Below, piece by piece: positions 17,383 through 26,734 of a stretch of DNA of 51,083 bases. Under the pieces are notes generated by a model, which was not told the origin of the DNA, did not search any database, and saw nothing but the letters and a program-made list of their open reading frames with translations. The DNA is taken from contig NZ_SMKQ01000040.1 in NCBI RefSeq assembly GCF_004348995.1, positions 1 through 51,083 on the forward strand, given 5' to 3'. Each line of letters starts with the position of its first letter. Position 1 is the stretch's first letter. Source of the DNA: Nonomuraea terrae. GTDB lineage: Bacteria > Actinomycetota > Actinomycetes > Streptosporangiales > Streptosporangiaceae. A program made the translations under genes and the position numbers.

Positions 17383-18023
17383 CCCACTCTCGCGACGGCC
17401 CGCACGGGCGCGCCGTCGGCCCCCGGCAGGCGCAGCGGCAACAACGACACCTCGATCGGCAGGCCGCGGGCCTGGGCGTCGAGGAGGCGGTCGAGGCCGG
17501 TCAGGTTCTCGGCGATGACGGCGTGGGCGCCGCACAACACCCGGTGGGCGGGGAAGTCGTCGGCGGGCGTGGGATCCACGCTCAGCGCGTCGATCCCGAC
17601 CGTCCGCACCCCCGCCTCCACCAGCAGCCGCGCCGCCTCCTCCGTCAGGTACGGGTGCGCCGTGTAGCGCTCGCTCCCCCAGCAGGCCGACCAGCCGGTG
17701 GCGACCAGCACGATCGCCCCCGCCCGGACGACCCGCGCGAAGGGCTCCGGCCCGATCGGCGAGCGCGGCGGCAGGCCCAGAGCGTCCACCACGACGGCCG
17801 GGCCCCAGAAGCGCTCCAGCGGCAGCTCGTCCAGCGCGGGCAGCGCGTCGTCCACGTGGTACGGCGCGTCCACGTGGGTGCCCGACTGGGAGCCCAGGTG
17901 CAGGCGGAGCACGTTGACGCCGTCGTCCGCCACCGTCAGCGCGGGCCCGACCGAGACCTGCGGGTCGCCCGGGTAGACGGGCATCCCGGTCTCGATCGGG
18001 ACCGACAGGTCGACGAGCTCCAT
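17379..18023 (-). CDS. Cyclase-family hydrolase (kynurenine formamidase-like)
   Basis: A 214-residue member of the cyclase/kynurenine formamidase/isatin hydrolase family. The metal-binding signature H-x-G-T-H-x-D-x-P-x-H appears as SQSGTHVDAPYH with the first His replaced by Gln or Ser, and the N-terminus [20 protein letters not shown] is typical. These cytosolic zinc or manganese enzymes open amide or lactam bonds. It overlaps the permease stop by one base and is third in the agmatinase operon. Its substrate could be a cyclised or N-acylated intermediate of guanidine or amine breakdown, which is speculation. Confidence 0.82.
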   Translation of the reverse strand: MELVDLSVPIETGMPVYPGDPQVSVGPALTVADDGVNVLRLHLGSQSGTHVDAPYHVDDALPALDELPLERFWGPAVVVDALGLPPRSPIGPEPFARVVRAGAIVLVATGWSACWGSERYTAHPYLTEEAARLLVEAGVRTVGIDALSVDPTPADDFPAHRVLCGAHAVIAENLTGLDRLLDAQARGLPIEVSLLPLRLPGADGAPVRAVARVG

Positions 18024-19552
18024 CAGGTCGCCGGCTCGGCCGCGGTGGTCGTTGTGGTCGCGTCCACGATCGGCAGCACCGGGGTGTCGGCCGCGCGTAC
18101 CAGGCGCGGCCCTTCGGGGCCGTAGACCTCGCGCGGCTCAGGGAAGACGGCGAGCAGCACCAGGTAGAGCACGGCGGCGGCGCCCAGGCCGACCGGGAGC
18201 GAGATGTCGATGCCGCTCGCCAGCTCACCCAGCGGGCCGACGAACTGCCCCGGCAGGTTGACGAACGTCAGCGCCAGCGCGGCCGAGACCAGCCAGGCGG
18301 AAAGTCCCCGCCAGTTCCAGCCATGGGCGAACCAGTAGCGGCCGCCGCGCTGGCGGCGGTTGAACACCTGCAACGCCTCGGGGTCGTACCAGCCGCGGCG
18401 CGTCACGTAGCCGAGCATCATGATCACCATCCAGGGCGCCGTACACGTGATGATCAGTGTGGCAAAGGTGGAGATGCTCTGGGTGAGGTTGGCGGCGAAG
18501 CGGCCGACGAAGATGAACACGATCGACAGCGTGCCGATGAACACCGTGGCCCGCACCCGCGAGAACCGGGGGAAGACGCTGGAGAAGTCGAGGCCGGTGC
18601 CGTAGAGGGAGGTCGTGCCGGTGGACATGCCGCCGATCAGCGCGATGAGGCAGACGGGCACGAAGTACCAGCCGGGCGAGATCGCCAGCAGGCCGCCGAC
18701 GTAGTTGGGCGCGGCCGGGTCGACGTACTCGGCGGCCTTCGCCGCGATGATCGACGCGGTGCTCAGACCGAAGAAGAACGGCAGGAACGTGGCGATCTGC
18801 GACAGGAACGCCGCGGCCATCACCCGCCGGCGCGGCGTGTCCGCCGGGATGTAACGGGACCAGTCGCCCAGGAACGCGCCGAACGACACCGGGTTCGACA
18901 GCACGATCAGGGCCGCGCCGATGAACGACGGCCAGAACAGCGCGTCGCCGGCCGCGAGCGTGCCCGGATACGACGGGTCGAAGTCGCCGGCGAAGGCGAA
19001 CACCCCGAGGACGAACAGCAGCGACGCCGCCGCGACCGCGATCTTGTTGACGAACAGCATGAACCGGAAGCCGTACACGCACACGACGAGCACGAGAACC
19101 GCGAAGATCCCGTACGCGACGGCGTACGACAGGTCGGTGTCCGGCAGGCCGACGAACCGGTGGGCGCCGCCCACCAGCGCGTCGCCCGACGACCACACCG
19201 AGATCGAGAAGAACGCGATCGCCGTCAGCAGCGACAGGAACGAGCCGACAATGCGCCCGTGCACGCCCAGGTGCGCCGAGGAGGAGACGGCGTTGTTGGT
19301 GCCGTTCAGCGGGCCGAACAGCGACAGCGGCGCCAGGATCAGCGACCCCACCACCAGACCCAGCACGGTCGCGGCCAGGCCGTGCCAGAACGACAACCCG
19401 AACAGGATGGGGAAGGCCCCCAGGACGCAGGTGGCGAACGTGTTGGCGCCGCCGAACGCCACCCGGAACAGGTCGAAGGGGCGCGCGGTGCGCTCGGCGT
19501 CGGGGATGCGCTCGACGCCGAACGTCTCGATCTCGGTGATGGTCCCGCTCAT
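18023..19552 (-). CDS. NCS1-family permease (purine/cytosine permease type)
   Basis: A 509-residue transporter with about twelve membrane helices. The N-terminal part, [20 protein letters not shown], corresponds to helix 1 of nucleobase:cation symporter-1 proteins, and [17 protein letters not shown] is a diagnostic family segment. Known members carry cytosine, allantoin, hydantoins, thiamin or related compounds with sodium or protons. Here the ATG overlaps the agmatinase stop, so the cargo may be the ureohydrolase substrate (a guanidino compound) or a linked nitrogen source. The C-terminal tail has a run of five Thr codons ([14 protein letters not shown]). The cyclase gene follows with a one-base overlap. 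Confidence 0.87.
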   Translation of the reverse strand: MSGTITEIETFGVERIPDAERTARPFDLFRVAFGGANTFATCVLGAFPILFGLSFWHGLAATVLGLVVGSLILAPLSLFGPLNGTNNAVSSSAHLGVHGRIVGSFLSLLTAIAFFSISVWSSGDALVGGAHRFVGLPDTDLSYAVAYGIFAVLVLVVCVYGFRFMLFVNKIAVAAASLLFVLGVFAFAGDFDPSYPGTLAAGDALFWPSFIGAALIVLSNPVSFGAFLGDWSRYIPADTPRRRVMAAAFLSQIATFLPFFFGLSTASIIAAKAAEYVDPAAPNYVGGLLAISPGWYFVPVCLIALIGGMSTGTTSLYGTGLDFSSVFPRFSRVRATVFIGTLSIVFIFVGRFAANLTQSISTFATLIITCTAPWMVIMMLGYVTRRGWYDPEALQVFNRRQRGGRYWFAHGWNWRGLSAWLVSAALALTFVNLPGQFVGPLGELASGIDISLPVGLGAAAVLYLVLLAVFPEPREVYGPEGPRLVRAADTPVLPIVDATTTTTAAEPAT

Positions 19553-20505
19553 GTCGCCTCTTCCTCCTGGATCGCGAGCAGGCTGACGAGGTCGTACGCC
19601 ACGTGGGAGGCGGCGATGGAGGTGATCTCGGCGTGGTCGTAAGCCGGGGCGACCTCCACCACGTCCGCTCCGATCAGGCGGCAGCCGGCCAGGCCGCGCA
19701 GGATCTCCAGCAGCTCCCTGCTGGAGAGCCCGCCGGCCTCCGGGGTGCCGGTGCCGGGGGCGTGCGCCGGGTCGAGCACGTCGATGTCGACCGAGATGTA
19801 CACCGGACGGTTGCCGACCCGCTGGCGCAGCTGGTCGATGACCTCGTCCAGGCCGCGCCGCAGCACGTCGGCCGCGGTCACGATGCCGAACCCGATCCGC
19901 CGGTCGTCCTCCAGGTCCTTCTTGCCGTACAGGGAGCCGCGGGTGCCGACGTGGCTGAGCGCCTCGGTGTCGAGCAGGCCCTCCTCGGCGGCCCGGCGGA
20001 ACGGCGTGCCGTGCGTGTACTCGGCGCCGAAGTAGGTGTCCCAGGTGTCGAGGTGGGCGTCGAAGTGCACGAGCGCGACGGGCCCGTACTTCTTGGCCGC
20101 CGACCGCAGCAGCGGCAGGGCGATCGTGTGGTCGCCTCCGATGGTGACCAGGCGCGCGTCGATCGCGTCGGCCCCGGCCTCGACGGTCTCGATGGCCTCC
20201 TCGATGTGGAACGGGTTGACCGCGATGTCGCCGGCGTCGGCCACCTGCACCCGCTCGAACGGCGACAGGTCGAGGCCCGGATGGTAGGGCCGCAGCAGCC
20301 GGGACGCCTCCCGCACCGCGGCGGGGCCGAACCGGGCGCCCGGCCGGTAGGACACTCCGGTGTCGAACGGCACGCCCACGACCGCCACGTGGGCGCGTTC
20401 GACCTGGTCGAGGCGGGGCAACCGGGCGAACGTGGCCGGTCCGGCGAAACGGGGAACCTTGGAGGAATCGACAGGGCCTTGGTGCATGCGCACAGTGTTC
20501 GCCAT
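19549..20505 (-). CDS. speB: Agmatinase / guanidino-acid ureohydrolase
   Basis: A 318-residue ureohydrolase. The binuclear manganese site is complete: GGDHT (123-127), DAHLD (149-153) and SVDIDVLDP (about 238-246). The agmatinase-like [11 protein letters not shown] and [10 protein letters not shown] are also present. The reaction is agmatine plus water to putrescine plus urea; guanidinobutyrase is a close relative and cannot be excluded. It heads an operon with an NCS1 permease and a cyclase-family enzyme and faces a PucR regulator. The ATG at 20505 is preferred; TTG at 20523 and ATG at 20487 are alternatives, none with a strong ribosome site. Its product would feed the adjacent putrescine oxidation operon. 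Confidence 0.87.
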   Translation of the reverse strand: MANTVRMHQGPVDSSKVPRFAGPATFARLPRLDQVERAHVAVVGVPFDTGVSYRPGARFGPAAVREASRLLRPYHPGLDLSPFERVQVADAGDIAVNPFHIEEAIETVEAGADAIDARLVTIGGDHTIALPLLRSAAKKYGPVALVHFDAHLDTWDTYFGAEYTHGTPFRRAAEEGLLDTEALSHVGTRGSLYGKKDLEDDRRIGFGIVTAADVLRRGLDEVIDQLRQRVGNRPVYISVDIDVLDPAHAPGTGTPEAGGLSSRELLEILRGLAGCRLIGADVVEVAPAYDHAEITSIAASHVAYDLVSLLAIQEEEAT

Positions 20506-20547
20506 GCCTCTGACCTGCGGCAATTGTAGTAGTCACGAAGTAATACG
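20506..20547. promoter_or_regulatory. Short divergent promoter gap, agmatinase / PucR
   Basis: Only 42 bases separate the two start codons, so both promoters and the operator must overlap each other or the coding ends. The gap is AT-richer than its surroundings (CAATTGTAGTAGTCACGAAG). This arrangement suits autoregulation with coordinate control of the agmatinase operon. I cannot assign -10/-35 elements with confidence. Confidence 0.4.
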
Positions 20548-22017
20548 GTGTGTGTTGTGGCTGACCACAAGCTGACCGTCGAAGATCTCCTGCGCTCTCC
20601 CGCGCTGCAGCTGCGCCTGCTGGCGGGCGAGTCCGGGCTGTCGCGCTCGGTCTCATGGGCGCACGTGAGCGAGCTGGACGACCCGACGCCCTGGCTGCTC
20701 GGCGCCGAGGTCATCATGACGACCGGCCTCGGCGTCCCGCGTACGGCGGCCAGGCAACGCGCCTACCTGGAGCGGCTCGACGACGCCGGGGTGTCGGCGC
20801 TGGCCCTGTCGGCCCAGCTGCACGTGCCGCCGCTGCACCCGGCGTTCTTCGCGGCGGCCGAGGAGCGGGGCATGCCGGTGCTGGAGGTGCCGCTGGCGGT
20901 GCCGTTCATCGCGATCTCACAGGAGGTCGCCGCCGCGCTGCAGGAGGACGCCAGCCACCGGCTGGGCGCACAGCTGCAGGTGTTCGGGGCGCTGCACTGG
21001 CTGGCCTCCGAAGACCTCGACACGCCCACGCTGTTCAAACGCCTGGAACGCCTGTCCGGCTACGACGTCTACCTGTCCACCAGGGGCGGGCGCCCGCTCC
21101 TGCCGGGTGTCCCGGTGCCGCCGCGTGACGTCCTGCCCGACCAGCCCGACGCCCCGCCGACGATCCCCGGCGGGTTCGTCCTGCCCGTGTCGGCGCCCGG
21201 CGGGCCGGCGGGTTACCTGGTGGCGTTCGAGCGCGAAGGCGCCCGGCCCGCCGGGCTGGCCGTCGTCCAGCACATCGCCACGGTGGCGGCGCTGCAGGTG
21301 GCCATGGCCCGGCACGCGCGCGAGACGCTGCGCCGCGAAGGCGCCGAAACCCTGGCCGAGCTGCTCCAGGACATCCTCGACCCACCGGCCGCCCGCCGCC
21401 GGCTGGCCCGCCTCGGCCTGCCGATGGACTCCGACGCCGTACTGCTCGTGGTGCGCGGCGTCCGCGACGACGTCCTGCGCCGCGCCCTGGACGACGTCCC
21501 CCACCTCATGCTCCGCCGCGGCGACGACCACTACGTGCTCGGCCCCGCGAGCCTGGCGACTGCCGTGGCCGCCGTCCCCGGGGTGGCCGCGGGGGCGAGC
21601 CGCCCGTTCCCGCAGGGCGAACCGTTGCTCATGGCCCAGCGCGAGGCCGTCTGGGCCGTCTCGCACGCCGCCGAGTCGGGCCGCCCTCTCGTCCACTACG
21701 GCGAGGACACCACGGGCCGCTGGCTCCCCGACGACCCCGCGACCCTCGCCGCCCTGGTGGACCACGTACTGGGCGCCGCCCTCGCGTACGACGAGGCCCA
21801 CGACTCACGCCTGCTCATGTCCGTACGCACCTGGATGGAACGCAACCGCCAGTCAGAGGAGGCGGCGGCCGCGCTCCACATCCACCCCAACACCCTGGCC
21901 TACCGCCTGCGCCGCTTCGCCGCCCTCACCGGCCGCGACCTCTCCTCGACCGCCGCCTTCGCCGAAGTCTGGCTCGCCATCCGCGCCGCCCGCCAACTAG
22001 GCCTGCTCACCCCGTAG
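20548..22017 (+). CDS. PucR-family transcriptional regulator
   Basis: A 489-residue regulator. The N-terminal PucR domain (about 8-130) starts LTVEDLLRSPALQLRLLAGE; a middle GGDEF-like/CdaR region follows; and the C-terminal helix-turn-helix reads SEEAAAALHIHPNTLAYRLR. PucR proteins sense purine-degradation or amine intermediates and activate catabolic genes. Position, divergent from agmatinase-permease-cyclase, makes that operon its likely target. The start is GTG at 20548 (GAAG about 8 bases upstream), with another GTG at 20557. Its last 21 bases overlap the convergent Rpn-like gene. Confidence 0.9.
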   Translation: MCVVADHKLTVEDLLRSPALQLRLLAGESGLSRSVSWAHVSELDDPTPWLLGAEVIMTTGLGVPRTAARQRAYLERLDDAGVSALALSAQLHVPPLHPAFFAAAEERGMPVLEVPLAVPFIAISQEVAAALQEDASHRLGAQLQVFGALHWLASEDLDTPTLFKRLERLSGYDVYLSTRGGRPLLPGVPVPPRDVLPDQPDAPPTIPGGFVLPVSAPGGPAGYLVAFEREGARPAGLAVVQHIATVAALQVAMARHARETLRREGAETLAELLQDILDPPAARRRLARLGLPMDSDAVLLVVRGVRDDVLRRALDDVPHLMLRRGDDHYVLGPASLATAVAAVPGVAAGASRPFPQGEPLLMAQREAVWAVSHAAESGRPLVHYGEDTTGRWLPDDPATLAALVDHVLGAALAYDEAHDSRLLMSVRTWMERNRQSEEAAAALHIHPNTLAYRLRRFAALTGRDLSSTAAFAEVWLAIRAARQLGLLTP

Positions 22018-22905
22018 CCCGAAGAGCTCATCAGCCGACTCGACCTGGATCGCCCGCAGCAGCCAGGCATCCAGCACGGACGGATCCTGACACCCCATCA
22101 CCCGCTCCCGCGCCTCCTCCGAGACAGGGACCCCACGCCCCTCCAAGAGCTTCAGCACGGACTTCGCCTCCCCCCTCACCTCACCTTCGGCCTCACCTTC
22201 GGCCCTGCCTTCGGCCCTGCCTGTGGCAAGCAGCCCCTCGGCGTATTCGCCCTGGTATGGGTAAGTCTTCATGGCCATTCGCCTGTCCCATTCTCGCTGT
22301 GCGTCGCCTTCCAGTGACAGATTGATGTATCGAGCGTACCTCCAGGCGATGTCTCGATCTATGGCGTTCAGCGCCCGTTCCACCGCGTCGACAATGGCGT
22401 GGAACTGAGGGCTCTCGCTCTTGGTGATGGTCGAGATGACGGCCAGGCCGATGTTGTCCACGGCCTCGGCCGCATCGGTGATGACGGGGGTGTTTCCCTC
22501 GTGGATGACCAAGGGCGTGAGCGTCAGCCCCGGGTGGCCGGTTTCGATGGCCTGCTCGGCCCAGCGGGCTACACGGGCGTTGGGACAGATGACGACCAGG
22601 CAGGCCGGACACTTCTCGCGCACCCGGAAATTGGCGATGTATTCCAGCCACGCATAGAGCTTGTCGTCATCGGGGCGGCGTTGCGTCTCGACGATGACGC
22701 CGAATTTCTCCTCCGCCTTCCCGTACAGGATGGCGCCGTCGGCCCGGCACACGCCCGGGTCCACCTCCGACAGGTCGGGCGAGGCGAGACGCGCCTCGCC
22801 CGACTGCGGAATCGGCAGGTCGAACAGGGACACCAGCATGTCTCTCGTGTGCCCGAGATCCAAGGTGACGATCTTGTTCAGACCCTCGTGCTGGGACGTG
22901 ATCAT
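21997..22905 (-). CDS. Rpn/transposase-like PD-(D/E)XK nuclease family protein
   Basis: A 302-residue protein resembling a family found in many copies in actinomycete genomes and related to the Rpn recombination-promoting nucleases. The nuclease core may be RADGAILYG (Asp) followed by FGVIVETQRRPDDDKLYAWL, where E-x-Q replaces E-x-K as in Rpn proteins. The C-terminal region carries a charged repeat, GRAEGRAEGEAEGEVRGEA, before LKLLEGRGVPVSEEARERV, a tail often seen in Rpn/DUF4351 proteins. The A/T content is higher than its neighbours. The ATG at 22905 is chosen by homology; the ribosome site is weak. It interrupts two catabolic regions and may have been acquired separately. Confidence 0.65.
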   Translation of the reverse strand: MITSQHEGLNKIVTLDLGHTRDMLVSLFDLPIPQSGEARLASPDLSEVDPGVCRADGAILYGKAEEKFGVIVETQRRPDDDKLYAWLEYIANFRVREKCPACLVVICPNARVARWAEQAIETGHPGLTLTPLVIHEGNTPVITDAAEAVDNIGLAVISTITKSESPQFHAIVDAVERALNAIDRDIAWRYARYINLSLEGDAQREWDRRMAMKTYPYQGEYAEGLLATGRAEGRAEGEAEGEVRGEAKSVLKLLEGRGVPVSEEARERVMGCQDPSVLDAWLLRAIQVESADELFGLRGEQA

Positions 22906-22940
22906 GCAGCGAATATTACTACATGCTTTCGATTGATTAC

Positions 22941-25658
22941 TCAGCGTTGACGAAACTGCACGGTGGCGATCTCCCACGGGCCCAGAGGCAGCCGGACCGT
23001 GCCGTCCGCGACGGGTACGGCGTCGCCGGGGCGGCCGCGCAGGTCGGCGTGACGGGCTTCGAGCAGGTCACCCGCGATGACGGCCTCGGTGGCGGACGGG
23101 GTGAGGGCGACCACGCGGAGCTCCGACCAGCCGTCGCGGTCGCGCAGGGACGTCATCACCACGCCGTCGCCCGTCACCGACAGGCCGGCGGCGGGCTCGG
23201 GCAGAGGCAGGGAACGCCTCCCCGTGCCCGGGACCACGAGCAGGTCGTGGCGGAACGCCTCCGCGTGCGGGACCACCTCCTGCCACGACTCCGCGTACGG
23301 CATGAGCGCCAGGCGCACCGAGCGAACCCCGCGGGACTGCGCTGCCGGGGTCGGCAGCTGGGGTCCGGCGGGCTCGGGCCGCAGGGCGTTGCGGTTGCGC
23401 GAGAGGTAGCCGACCGAGCGGAGCAGCGTGAGCGCCAGCTCCCCGCCGGTCAGCTCGTACTCGGTGACGTGCTCCAGCAGCGCGGCCACACCACCGGCGG
23501 CCACCCACGAGGAGGCCGGGAAGGTGGGCAGCGGGGTCTCACCGCAGCCGCCCTCCGAGGTCGAGCCGCGCCGGACGACCGCGAACTGCCCCTCCGCGTA
23601 CGACTCCGACGCCTGCGTGGGCAACGGCACGTGGAAGCGCACCCGGTGGTCGGCGCTGCGGTTGTCGAACTCGACGTGCAGCCGTGCGAACGGCTCACCG
23701 GCGCGCAGCTCCACCCGGGTGACGACGACGGTCTCCTCCGAACGGTCGGACCGCGAGGCGGCGGGCAGCTCGGGCGCGCCCTCGATCCCGTCGCCGCCGG
23801 CCGGCCACCGGTACGTGCGCCGCACGTCCACCGCGGCCACCAGCGGCCCCGAGCAGATCAGCTCGGTCTCGACGGACTCGGGCTCGGAGACGACCAGGTC
23901 GTCCAGCGGGGGCGCGTAGTTGTAGGTGTCGCCCACGTCGCCGCCGTCGACGATGCGGCCCGCTCCCGTGACGGTCGTGCCGTCGCGGGCCACCAGGGTG
24001 AGCGTGCCGTCGGGGGCGATGGCGACCCGGAGCAGGCCGTTGTCCAGCACCTCCGCGTCGCCGCGCACCGGGGCGGGCTCGTCGGAGGCGCGCCAGCAGG
24101 ACGCGTGGTGTTCGCCGTCGGCGGCGCCGCCGTACGCCTGCGGGTGGGGGGCCGGGCGGAGGCCGGTGTGGCCGAGGGGCGGCGCCTCCACCAGGGCGGC
24201 CACCGTACGGCGGGGCTCGGCGAGGATGCGGACGCGCGTCACGCCGTCGAGCGCGCCGCGCAGGTCGTCCACGTCGAACACGATCGGCGTCTCGCGCGCC
24301 ACCGTGAACGTCAGCGTGCCGTCCTCTACCGACCAGGACGTGATGTGCTGGCCGTACAGCTCGGTGCCGTGGACGAAGGTGAGCGCCGTGGCCGGGTCCA
24401 TCTCCTCGTCCAGCAGCAGCGTGGCGGCGTGCTCCAGGGGCTGCACGGGGATCGGCCGGCCGGCGGGGTCCACGAGGGGGTCGGCGCCGGCGACGTCCAC
24501 GATCACGATCCCGCGGCGGGCCGCGGGCGTCGGGTTGACGACGAGCACGCCGTCGGACGGCACGCGCTGCGCCAGCCGCGCGGTCACCATGTCCCGCACG
24601 GCCTGCCCGAGCTGCTCGGCCTCGGCGATGCGGGCGGCGACCTGCTGGGCGGTGTCGTCGACGCCGCAGCCGGTCACGGAGTCGTGCCCGCTGGCGTCCA
24701 CCAGCCGCCACCACGCCATGTCGAGGAAGCGGCCCGGCCAGTCGCCGCCCCAGAGAGCGGCCAGCGGCTCGGCGTAGCGCTCGACCATCCGCTCGGCGCG
24801 GCCCATGGCTTGCTTCACATGCGGGCGGATCGAGATGACGCCGGGCAGGATGTTGGCGCGGGCGTGGGAGCGCAGCTCGCCCTCGACGCGCGGCAGGCCG
24901 TCCGCGTCCCCGGAATAGGTGCCGATATATCCGGACAAGGTGTCCATGCGCGCGCCGATCGCCGCCACCATCTCCGGCAACCCGCGCACGGGGGCGGAGT
25001 GGTCGGTGCCGTACATCGCGAGCAGCGACCCCTCGGGCCCGTGCCAACGACGCATGGTCTCGACGAACGTGGTGGCCCGCCCCTCCAGGCCCTCGGAGTC
25101 GGAGAACAGGTGGGCGCCGTTGCCGTAGCCGCCCGCCGGGAGGTACTGGGTGCGCAGCGCCGTCCCGTCGGGCGCCACCCAGGCGAAGGCGTCGGTGACG
25201 ACCGAGGACGGCACCCCGCGGTAGACGCAGGCGTGCAGCAGACCGGCCTTGCGCAGGATCTGCGGCATCTGAGCGGCGTGGCCGAACATGTCGGGCAGGT
25301 AGCCGACCGGCATGGCCCCGCCCAGCTTGTCCGCGCGGGACATGCCGAGCTCCAGGTTACGGACGATGTTCTCGCCGGAGCAGAGGAACTCGTCCAGCAG
25401 GATCTGCCACGGCCCGACCGCGAGGCGCCCCGATTCGACGAGCGCGGCGATGCGGTCGCGGTTCTCGGGACGCACCTCCAGGTAGTCGTCCACGCAGGCG
25501 AGCTGGCCGTCGAGGGTGAAGTGGTAGGCGGGCTCGCGTTCCATGGTGTCGAGCACCTCGTCCAGCAGGGCCACCAGGCGCAGCCGGAAACGCTGGAACG
25601 GCTCGTACCACTCGCGGTCCCAGTGCGTGTGCGGGACGACGACGATCTCCGAGCTCAC
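22941..25658 (-). CDS. GH38 alpha-mannosidase, cytosolic
   Basis: A 905-residue glycoside hydrolase family 38 enzyme. It opens with HTHWDREW (10-17), where His12 and Asp14 are presumed zinc ligands. PDMFGH (122-127) supplies the catalytic nucleophile Asp123, and GHDSVTG supplies His325 as the last zinc ligand, aligned with the HDxITG motif of the family. The C-terminal beta-rich domains extend to VQFRQR. There is no signal peptide, so it acts on an imported alpha-mannoside. Length and start resemble bacterial GH38 such as mannosylglycerate hydrolase. GTG at 25658 overlaps the previous stop (GTGA) and has GGAGG upstream. It is the last gene of an eight-gene operon led by a sugar ABC importer. 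Confidence 0.9.
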   Translation of the reverse strand: MSSEIVVVPHTHWDREWYEPFQRFRLRLVALLDEVLDTMEREPAYHFTLDGQLACVDDYLEVRPENRDRIAALVESGRLAVGPWQILLDEFLCSGENIVRNLELGMSRADKLGGAMPVGYLPDMFGHAAQMPQILRKAGLLHACVYRGVPSSVVTDAFAWVAPDGTALRTQYLPAGGYGNGAHLFSDSEGLEGRATTFVETMRRWHGPEGSLLAMYGTDHSAPVRGLPEMVAAIGARMDTLSGYIGTYSGDADGLPRVEGELRSHARANILPGVISIRPHVKQAMGRAERMVERYAEPLAALWGGDWPGRFLDMAWWRLVDASGHDSVTGCGVDDTAQQVAARIAEAEQLGQAVRDMVTARLAQRVPSDGVLVVNPTPAARRGIVIVDVAGADPLVDPAGRPIPVQPLEHAATLLLDEEMDPATALTFVHGTELYGQHITSWSVEDGTLTFTVARETPIVFDVDDLRGALDGVTRVRILAEPRRTVAALVEAPPLGHTGLRPAPHPQAYGGAADGEHHASCWRASDEPAPVRGDAEVLDNGLLRVAIAPDGTLTLVARDGTTVTGAGRIVDGGDVGDTYNYAPPLDDLVVSEPESVETELICSGPLVAAVDVRRTYRWPAGGDGIEGAPELPAASRSDRSEETVVVTRVELRAGEPFARLHVEFDNRSADHRVRFHVPLPTQASESYAEGQFAVVRRGSTSEGGCGETPLPTFPASSWVAAGGVAALLEHVTEYELTGGELALTLLRSVGYLSRNRNALRPEPAGPQLPTPAAQSRGVRSVRLALMPYAESWQEVVPHAEAFRHDLLVVPGTGRRSLPLPEPAAGLSVTGDGVVMTSLRDRDGWSELRVVALTPSATEAVIAGDLLEARHADLRGRPGDAVPVADGTVRLPLGPWEIATVQFRQR

Positions 25659-26734
25659 GCGGACTCCCCTCCGATGGGCAGATCGTGCTGAACGGCAAAA
25701 CGGGCGGCGATGCGCTGGGCCGTCACGATGTCCTCCAGCGCGCCGGTCGCCTCCGTGAGCGGCGGCTTGCTCTCGTTCACGTAAGCATGGAAGGCGGCCA
25801 GCTGCACCTCGAACGCCTCGGTAACGTCGCGGTACTCCGTGCGGCTCTCGCTCCCGGAGACCACGGTGAGGACGGTGGGGGCGTTCATCAGGTACGGGGC
25901 CGGGAAGACCAGCTCCAGCGTGCCCTTGTCGTGGTGGATGGCCACGGTCTCGCGGTAGGCCGGGTAGTCCTCCAGGTAGTGCCAGCGGATGGAGAACCGG
26001 CCGCGGACGGGCAGCGGCCCGGAGATCTCGACGGACCCGGGCGCGTCCCCCCAAGTTTCAACGTACGAAATTTCCTGCGGAGATCCGGTAAAGCGCCTCA
26101 TGAGCGACAAATCGTGGCAAATCGAGCCGAGCGCCACGCCGTACAAATTCCTGACCGGCTCCGGCGCCGACTCCCCCAGCGCCCGCGACACCAGCTCCCC
26201 CTCGGCCGCGCGCAGCGAGGCCAGCAGCCCGGCGTCCACGTCGCGCGCCTGCGTCAGGTTCGCGAACGCCAGCTGCGACTCCCCGCTCGGATGCAGCACG
26301 GTCACCTCGACCGACCGGATGACCCCGGGCCCACCCAGCTCGGCCAGCAACTCCTCGGCCCGCCGCACCGCGGGGTCGTACTGCTTCATGTAACCGACCA
26401 TCAGCCGCCCCTCGGGCAGCTCCGCCACCTCCGCCCGGGTCAGGGCGAGCGGTTTCTCGCACAGTACGGCGTAACCGCCGACGAGGGCCCGGCGCACGGT
26501 CTCGCCGTGGGAGCCGGAGGCCAGCACGACGACGGCCTCGAAACCGCCCTCGTCGAGCATCTCCCCCACCGAGGTGTGGCGCCGCGCCGCCCCCAGCCGG
26601 TCGCCGACGGCGTCGGCGAGGGTGCGCGACAGGTCACAGACGGCGACGACCTCGAACAGGTCGCGCCGCCGCGACAACAAGGGCACGTAGACCGCCTGCG
26701 TGACGGCCCCGCACCCGACAAGCGCGATTCTCAA
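25655..26734 (-). CDS. Gfo/Idh/MocA-family sugar dehydrogenase
   Basis: A 359-residue NAD(P)-dependent oxidoreductase. The Rossmann motif is IALVGCGAVTQAVYVPLL, and the family signature is CEKPLALT, whose Glu-Lys-Pro forms part of the active site. The start is TTG at 26734, overlapping the previous stop (TTGA), with AAGGA about 10 bases upstream. It does not closely resemble canonical IolG (myo-inositol 2-dehydrogenase), so I give no symbol; oxidation of a sugar or cyclitol hydroxyl is the family reaction. A region near 26055-26160 is markedly AT-richer than the rest. It is coupled to an IolE-like TIM barrel on one side and GH38 on the other. Confidence 0.87.
   Translation of the reverse strand: MRIALVGCGAVTQAVYVPLLSRRRDLFEVVAVCDLSRTLADAVGDRLGAARRHTSVGEMLDEGGFEAVVVLASGSHGETVRRALVGGYAVLCEKPLALTRAEVAELPEGRLMVGYMKQYDPAVRRAEELLAELGGPGVIRSVEVTVLHPSGESQLAFANLTQARDVDAGLLASLRAAEGELVSRALGESAPEPVRNLYGVALGSICHDLSLMRRFTGSPQEISYVETWGDAPGSVEISGPLPVRGRFSIRWHYLEDYPAYRETVAIHHDKGTLELVFPAPYLMNAPTVLTVVSGSESRTEYRDVTEAFEVQLAAFHAYVNESKPPLTEATGALEDIVTAQRIAARFAVQHDLPIGGESA

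Noticed and set aside
22923..25691. A 922-codon open frame on the plus strand opposite the GH38 gene
   Set aside because: It is Arg/Gly/His-rich without motifs and mirrors the third-position GC bias of the minus-strand gene; the GH38 frame has complete catalytic motifs.
25655..26734. Calling the Gfo/Idh gene iolG
   Set aside because: It has the family motifs but not the N-terminal pattern I associate with IolG; its substrate is open.
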